Assembly: GCA_027257055.1 (NCBI GenBank)
Contig: JAPVLO010000001.1
Coordinates: forward strand, 16,286,501 to 16,350,500
DNA from: Cephalopachus bancanus
Taxonomy: Eukaryota > Chordata > Mammalia > Primates > Tarsiidae
Direction of reading: 5' to 3'
DNA: 64,000 bases
Part shown: positions 57,241-64,000 of the stretch, in pieces
How the letters are laid out: every line of letters begins with the position of its first letter
Numbering within the stretch: position 1 is the stretch's first letter
Notes under the pieces: generated by a model
Database searches by the model: none
Seen by the model: only the letters and a program-made list of their open reading frames with translations
Told to the model about the DNA's origin: nothing
Translations under genes and position numbers: made by a program

Positions 57241-59544
57241 GGAGGGCCCAGGCGCCTCAGGAAGCTGGCGTCTCTCAGGTGGTGTCTTAGCCGGTGTCTC
57301 TTGGCGAGGTGGCTCTTAGGGAAGTCATGCTGTGCTCTGCTGCTGAGGGAACGTGGTGCGGGTGTGGCCTTGCAGAGGGGGTGATGGTGGCACGGAACGT
57401 CACAGCCCAGGCCAAGGGCCGAGGTGTGTTCTGCAAACCAGGAGGGCAGCAGAACCCTGGGAACAGATGCAAGGGTGTTCCAGGATGCTGCGGTCAGCGG
57501 CTCGGCGGGCTGTGGGGCCGGCCTGAGGGTCTCGTGTCAACAGCTGCCCCGGAGCTTGGCTTAACCACGGAACCGCCACAAGGGCTTCCAGCAGAGGTGT
57601 GAATTGAGGCTTCTCTTTCCGGAAGGAAGTCAGGACACCGCGTGGGGCTGGGAGGGACAGAGGTGGACCTGCGTCACCTAGGACCCACGTCAGCTGTCCA
57701 GGCAGCAGACAAGGAGGCAGGGAGCTGGGAGCCACAGCAGCTGGGGAAGGGGCAGCCGGGGAGCTTTCAGGGCCGAACGGACAGGGTGCTGTGCAGAGAG
57801 GGAGGGAGCAGTCACCAAGGACGGTCCACCACGTCGGGCTTGGGTTCGGTGGATGGGGGTGCCCCGGTCACGATGGACACCAGAGAGGACGTGAGGGGAT
57901 GGCGCATGTGCCAGAGCCCGAAACGTCCATGAGTGCTGGAAGCGGAGGTCGGGTCAAGACACCGCCGCATCTTTGCGTAGCCCGGCCCCTGGCCCGCAGC
58001 CCTGAGCACCGTCTCTGTTCGCCACCCCCTCGAAACTCCGCACACGACTCCAGGCACGCCCAGCAGCCCTGTGGACCTGCCCACCCGATCTCGGGTGTGG
58101 CCCGGCCCGAGCTCTGAGCCACCCCCGGCCGCGGCTCTCGCCAGGTGAGCTGCGGCTTCCTGGGAACCAAGGACTCTGAGATCACCTCGTCCCACGGCTC
58201 AGCCGAGGAGGCGGAGGCCAGGGAAGGCTGCCCAGCTCGGCGTCAGACCCAGAACCCTGATTTCCCGCAGCGAGTCTCGGCGGGCCCGGCCCAGGAGGGC
58301 CTGCATCCCACCCCTGCACCTTCCCAGGCCTTCTGGGGCTCCAGGTTTGTGATGGGTTAGGGTGCGGAAGGTGCCCCGGGCCAGACCTCTGACCGCCCGG
58401 TGCTCAGGCCCGTCGAGGCCCGTGGGCCGGGGTTCCAGGCGTGGCCGGCAAGGCAAGGCAAGGGCGTCACTGCCTGTGCTGCCCTCGCCTGGCCACCGGG
58501 ATGGCAGCCCAATCTGCTGCCGTGGAGTGGCTTCTCTGTGGGTCTGGGCTCTGCCTCCCGGGATGCACACTGCCCTCAGCCTGGCGCGCCGGCCGGGTTG
58601 CTCAGGTTTGTAGAGTGGAGTTGTGTCCTGGAGGAGGAGCAAGCTGCCTGCCAGGCCAGTCACTCCCACGTCCGTCTCATGAATGTGTAAACAGCTAGCG
58701 CCGTCATGCCTGCAGCCCACTGGCGGTGATGATGGGGTACGCTCCTGCTGGACACAGCCCCCCGCCACCCGGGCCATCCGAGGCAGGGGCGGTGGAGGGG
58801 GCACTCTTTGCTCGGAGTCTGGGGCTTGCCGTCTGGCACCCTTCGGGCGGGGACAGCTCCGGTTCTGCACCCAGGCAGGGCGGACAGACGCTCCTCTCGC
58901 CGTGGAGGGGGTGGGGGCGGGCCTCGTGACTGAATGCCAGCTCTGCGCACCCTGGGTTTTGTGCTGTGTTTCAGTCATGGCGCCTCGGGATCTCTGGGCA
59001 CCTGCTGGGCTCTCTGCACAGTGCTCAGCCTCTCTCCACGCCGGATTCCTGGACCCGCCACGTAAGGCCCAGGTGGCCCCCGACACAGCTTCTGGAAGCG
59101 TCTGCTCAGGGAACCTCGTGTGCATGTCATGATTCTGTGCATACGCATGCACTCAGGGAAGCTCACAGGTGTGAAAAGGAAGGCTGAGGGAACACGCATA
59201 TGCGTGCACGGTCCTCCCCACGCGGCTCTGAGCCTGCTGCCAGCCTGTGAGGGTGGGCCCTCTGGACTGGGAGGACAATACTGAACACATGTGAAACAGC
59301 TGGAAATCTGTGCACAGCACATAATGAGTGTTCGCTGGGTGGCCCCCACTGTGAGCTGAGACGCCGGGGCTCTGCCGGGCTGGCCTGTTGGGGGCACGCG
59401 GCTCGCGAGACGTTCTCAGAGGCTTCAGAGGCCTGGAGGGGGCTGGGATTGAGTGACTCCCTCGAGCTGACAGCGTTCCCAGGAGCGCTTCGAAATCGAC
59501 TGAAGGGAAACTGGTAAAAACACACAAGACATGTATGTCCTAGA

Positions 59545-59685
59545 GGGGCAGCCGTGTGTCCACCGTGGACCGTCCTGGCCTCCTGGGTCTGGCGTGGACT
59601 CGGCCCAGCCTCATGTGTCTCCCGTGGACTGGCCTGTCCCCGTGTATCTGCCGTGGACCAGCCTGACCCCGACAGGAGCTTGGCC
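59545..59685 (+). repeat. Weak tandem repeat, about 34 bp
   Basis: CACCGTGGACCGTCCTGGCC, GGCGTGGACTCGGCCCAGCC, CCCGTGGACTGGCCTGTCCC and GCCGTGGACCAGCCTGACCC recur at about 32-36 base steps, four copies. Confidence 0.65.
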
Positions 59686-60961
59686 TCTCTGCTCCGTGGG
59701 CCAGGAGCAGGACTGATCTGTCTCAGCCGTGCAGACGCCCCTGCTGTGGGTGCGGCTTCATGTGCCCCTGCCTTGGGCTGAAAGCCCAGGGACCTGGACG
59801 GCTTTGGGGAATAGAAGTTGGACATAAACTGCTGGAGGTGGAGGCTGCGCCTCCCCTTGCCTGAGGAAAGCTGGTCTCCCCAAATGCCCTCCCCGCTAGA
59901 AGGCGCAGGGGACCCTGGTGCGTCCGAGGACCCAGCTGTCCACGGGGGTTCGGCTTCCTCCCCATGGGTGGCAGAACCCAGAGGCAGACTGCGGGAAGCG
60001 AAGCCCCGAGACCCTGCTAGCGGGGAGGTTGGGCCCCGTGGGCCTGGCTCAGCCTGCAGGCCTCGTGGGAGGAAGCTGGGTGCAGCCGTGGGCACCTGCC
60101 TGGTTGCTTCGCAGCCATCGCAGGTGCGTCTCTTCCGGGCAGGTCAGCCTCCGTTCATCTTTTGCCTCTCTTCGCAGTGAAGACGCGACCTTGCTTCTAG
60201 TGTGTGCAAACTCCGCGGTTTCGGCCAAGCATGCTGCTTTCCCTCCCACAAATAAGCCGGCGTTGGCCGCGGTGCCAGGCTCCCCCCGGTGGAGGCAGGC
60301 CCAGGTCCAGCCTGGAGCTCGGAGCAGGAAGTGCCGTCGCACCCTCCTTGCCCTGGAGGTGCCGGGGCGGACGCCATCTTGCCTGGGACGTCCTCAGCTG
60401 CCACCAGCTCGGGCCCTCCCTCAGCCGCCCCTCCCCCAGTGCCCCCGCAGCCAGTGGCCTTTGGGGGCCAGAAGGGTCTGAGTGTTGGCAACGCCACTGA
60501 CCCCACGCCCCGAAGAGGGTGTGCGTCTCCAGCAGGGATTGCGCCTGCTGAGCCAGGCTGGGCTGTGGCCTGGTCTTGGGTGTCGGCGGGCGTTTAGCTG
60601 CCATGCCAGCGTCCGCACAGGGCGGCCAAGGAGGAAGACGAAGGGGAAACACGTCCTGAGGAAGGTGACTTTTGTCACCCACTGGTCAGACCGAGGCTCG
60701 CTTATGCCCACGATAGGTCGGCTGTGTGCAGAAACCCTCTACCAAGTCGCCTGTGGGCTTGTATCTGCCACGAACTGGGGTCACACTCTGGGGGCTGTAC
60801 GTGGCCCAGCTGGCCCCACACGTGGCTGGAGGAGTTCGGGACACATGTGTCGTCCCCGCACCCCTGGGATTCCTTGGGCATGTGGTGCACTGTCATGGCC
60901 ACAAGAAAAGCGTCGCCGGCACCGTGCATGGAGGCAGGGGCTCTGGGTTTCTCGTGCTGCC

Positions 60962-61050
60962 ACCCCCCTCCCCGTCGTCTCTGGTTACAGACGGGGAAAC
61001 TAAGCCCAGGCAGTTGGAGGCAACTTGCCGGAGGTCATAGCAAGCCGTGG
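60962..61050 (-). mobile_element. MIR-like remnant
   Basis: TTACAGACGGGGAAACTAAG, then CCCAGGCAGTTGGAGGCAAC and TTGCCGGAGGTCATAGC, match the reverse complement of the MIR core ('tttacagatgaggaaactgaggctcagagaggttaagtgacttgcccaaggtcacac'). Confidence 0.7.
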
Positions 61051-61384
61051 TGTGGGACCTGGGGCCCGGGCATCCTGGTGTCACCGCCATGTCGTGCCCT
61101 CTGGGAAGCAGAGGAAGCCTGCGTTGGCTCGGGGGAGGTTTCGAGGCAGGAGCCAGGCAGCGGAGGCCGGGTCCTCTGTGGGAGGAGCTGAAAGTCCCTG
61201 CAGGGCCTCTGGGGAGACACACAGGGCAGGGTTCGGGGCTCACAGGGAAGGGCAGCAGAGGGAAGCGGCCGACCCTGGGGAGGCCCAGGGCCACAGGGTG
61301 CAAGGTCCCTCGGAGACCCAGAGCCCTGCTGTCCACTCAGCCGAGCTGGCTCCAGCCTGGTCGTGATAGTCCTAGAGGGCGCAG

Positions 61385-61800
61385 GCCTGGGGGTCGGTGG
61401 ACGCGACCTTGGCTCAGGCCTCTGTGTCTCAGCGTCAGGACCTCGGCTTAGGCCCCTGCGTGTCAGTGTCAGGACCTTAGTTCAGGTCCCACATGTCCGC
61501 GGACGCGACCTCGGCTAGGCCCCTGGGTGTCAGTGTCAGGACCTCCGCTAGGCCCCTGCGTGTCAGGGGTCGGGACCTCAGCTAGGCCACACATGTCAGT
61601 GGACACGACCTCAGCTAGGCCCCGGTGGCCCTGGGTCCTCTGCTAAGCACCCTCCTGCCGGTTCAGGTCACGGCATCTCAGGGTTCAGGACCTCGGCGCA
61701 GCCCCACGTGTCGGCGGACGCGACCTCAACCAGGCCCCCTGCGGCCCTCGGTCCTCTGCCGAGCACCCTCCTGAGCGCCCTCCTGCCGGCCCAGGCCCCT
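61385..61800 (+). repeat. Minisatellite with higher-order structure
   Basis: The basic unit is about 36-40 bases: ACCTCGGCTAGGCCCCTGCG followed by TGTCAGTGTCAGG. Beyond that, a longer segment recurs: (C)CCACATGTCCGCGGACGCGA with CCTCGGCTAGGCCCC (about 61487, 61592, 61704), and GGCCCT(G/C)GGTCCTCTGCTAA with GCACCCTCCTGCCGG (61627 and 61742). The last copies include an internal duplication of the GCGCCCTCCTGCCGG part. Confidence 0.85.
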
Positions 61801-64000
61801 GCATAAACCTCGGCCAGCTGGGGCCCCCGCAGGGAGCGTGTCCACGGCCGACACTCGGAGCCTGAGCCGCAGCGGGCGAGTCTCAGCCGCACCAGGCTCT
61901 CAACAGTTAAGCCCGCGGCAGCAGGGAACGTCAGCCGAGCTCCTTAATCAGGGACACCAAGCCGGCCCTGGGAGGAGCCGGGCCCTGGGAGGCCAGGTCT
62001 GCGCAGCGAGCCGGGAGGTGTGGCGTCCGCTCACGCCCAAGATGGTGCCGTGCCGTCCTCCTTTGTGTGGCCCGGGAGGCCGGTCCGGCGGCCAGGGGGC
62101 GGGCTCCTGACCCGAGGCGGCCACGGCATGACCCTCAGCCTGGTCTCCCTGCTTTGCCGGGACATCACGGCGCTGTGGCTTCTCTTGAAGGCAAGCACAG
62201 GTGCGTATGTGCTCCGGGGGGGCGTGCCGAGGAGAGGTCGGGGCAGCGTGGGACGAGAGCTCAGGGGGGACACTCTGGCCTGGGGCCGTTGTCACCGAGG
62301 CCGCCAGAGCGCGTGGCACCGCCAGGCAAGAGGGGGGCTCACGCTGGAGACCATGTTGCCGCTGGGGGCTCCGGGGAGCTCGGTGGCACCGCTGTGCCTG
62401 AGACGGTACTGCTCCTGCCGGCGGGGATGCGTGCAGGCGCCGCCCTGACGGTCGTGACCCGGGCAGGTGGCCCCCGTGAGCGGCAGGGCTGCCTCCGCTC
62501 CGGGATTGAGGCGGCGATCGAGGGCTCGTCGCGGGAGGCTAGGATCGTTTTTTCAAAACGCTCCTTTGTTCGAGATTTCATGCAGACCAGACACACTGTG
62601 CTGGCCGGAGAAGGGCAGCTCCGTGCTGGCTGGCCGGACAGCAGCGGCTCCTTGGGTGGGGGAGAGCTGTTCGGCCAGCCTTGTCCCGGTGGCGTGCCCA
62701 TGCGTGACGCCAGGTCAGGACCAGCTGCTAAACTGCCGTGACCTGTGGACTTGGGCTGCACCGCCAGGGCCGTGGCTGGCGCGTGAGCGTCTCGCCGGGG
62801 GTCGGTGCTGCTGAGGCCACACTGGCCCCATTGTGACGCCTGCGGCTTTGGAACCAGGGTCCCCAGAGAAGGGCTTGGAGCCAGGGAGGAAGGGCCTTGT
62901 GGGGAGGTCACGCTGGGTTTGTGGGGCCTTTCTAAGAACGGGGGTGCGCCTGTGAGAGGTGCTGTGCCGTCCTTCCGCTTTCCAGGGCTGCCGCCGCCAA
63001 ACTCCAATGAATAATCCACCAATGTCTCGGCGACTGTTCATGAGTCCAACCCCGGCCACCAGGGACCATGAACACGCATCCAAGGTTTCCATTTTGAAAT
63101 GGAGCACTGGATCTTGACAGAAGGCTGGTGAATGGGTTTCCCAGCAGACGCTGCTCAGCGTGGATGGCTTGGGACCGTCACTCACTTTTACACTGGGCTC
63201 GTCAGCACTGGTGTGTGTCGGGAGAAGCGTGACATCACATCTGACACGTGTGGGGACTGTGGGGCTGCAGGCGGTCCCATCGAGGACCTTGCACAGGGGG
63301 CTTTCTCCTACACACCTGCCATCTGGTGCAGAGGGGTTCACATCTGCCCGATGCCCGGCCACCGAGGCCACACGCACTTCCTCACAGGAGAGCGGGAGGG
63401 CATTCTCCAGCATGGCCTTCTTACCTGGCTATGTGCTAGTTTCAATTCTTAGAACACTCCTTGGCACCTTCTTAGTGTTTTTCTAACACCTGCTTTATTT
63501 CCAAGACAAATGAGCTCTCAAGTTAATGTCCGGAGGGAATTGGGTGTGACAAAGGTGGGGGCTTTCTACTCTCTGGAAAGAATTTGCTGCTCAACTGCCC
63601 AGTCCCACCACAGGCATCAGTCTGTGAGGTGGGTGGGACAGCAGGGCTTTCTTTGGGTGACCCTGGGGAGGACTGTTCGGGGCACTTCTGTGTGGGCACC
63701 CAAAGCTTGTGCAAGTGGGTAGCTAGCATTCATTAGCGCCTACTGTTTACGTGTGAAGGGCCCGCACGACTTCTGTCATGCTGTGTGGGACAGATGCAGG
63801 CCACCAGGGACGTCTTTCTGCTCGAGCTGGGCAGGTGAGATGGGCAGAGTTTGGTGCCTGTCCAGTCTGGATGTGGGAGAGGCACTGGCCGCCATGCTCC
63901 TCCAGCACCCTCCACAGAGGCCAGTACGTGGACTCAGCTCACAGCCATCCGTGGCACACATGCAGCGGATGCTGCTCTGCTTTAAAAAGGAGGAGGCTGG

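Larger units (their letters stand above)
49665..64000 (+). other. Putative MCF2L first intron, continuing past the window
   Basis: GC-rich sequence with two Alu copies (55325 and 56340), pyrimidine tracts, three short tandem arrays and MIR traces. I found no exon with flanking AG acceptor and GT donor that encodes recognisable CRAL-TRIO, spectrin, DH, PH or SH3 sequence. Overlapping frames on both strands are treated as non-coding. Confidence 0.4.

Overview
The window is nuclear DNA from a primate. About seventeen Alu-type SINEs (dimers, truncated copies and one three-armed copy), several L1 fragments and a few MIR-like pieces can be read directly. Between them lies mostly GC-rich, minisatellite-rich sequence of the kind found near chromosome ends. 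Many Alu copies share changes that I do not recall from the human AluJ/S/Y consensuses: a one-base loss giving GGCTCAGCCTGT, a middle linker reading TACAATAAATCAAAA, and AGCAGGTCGAGGCTGTGGTGG in the right arm. This suggests a primate outside the human/anthropoid Alu lineages, perhaps tarsier-like. The species call is inference.

Layout. 1-15 kb: repeats (Alu, L1, an LTR-like block at about 5.0-5.5 kb with CCAAT and NF-kappaB-type motifs) separated by sequence in which I see no gene. 15.4-19.4 kb: the 3' half of an L1 on the + strand, split by a processed, disabled COX4I1 copy. 20.4-21.1 kb: a modest CpG-rich patch. 22.95-23.72 kb: a minisatellite of about 36 bp units with many CACGTG cores. 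29.9-30.4 kb: about 0.5 kb of degenerate TTAGGG-like repeat, followed at 30.9-33.0 kb by a 2.1 kb minisatellite of about 35 bp units. 33.2-34.6 kb: a strong CpG island. 36.9-37.5 kb: a GGAT/GGAC tetranucleotide array. 43-62 kb: more short tandem arrays and four further SINE copies.

Genes. There is no intact multi-exon gene body. The best-supported coding sequence is three short alternative first coding exons, all on the + strand: 33672-33738, 34404-34482 and 49568-49664. Each has an ATG followed by an open frame and a consensus-like splice donor, and each ends in the same phase (one base into a codon). The second resembles the N-terminus of the MCF2L/MCF2L2 (DBS/OST) family of Rho guanine-nucleotide exchange factors, and a G overhang would join it to the shared exon that starts with Asp-Glu-Ile-Met. 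I therefore read the right half of the window as the 5' alternative-promoter region of MCF2L. In human this gene lies at distal 13q34 downstream of ATP11A, which fits the subtelomeric character. The rest of 34.5-64 kb would be first-intron sequence.

Most long open frames here, including several above 300 codons on both strands at 46.5-48.5 kb, are products of GC-rich or tandemly repeated DNA and are not annotated as genes.
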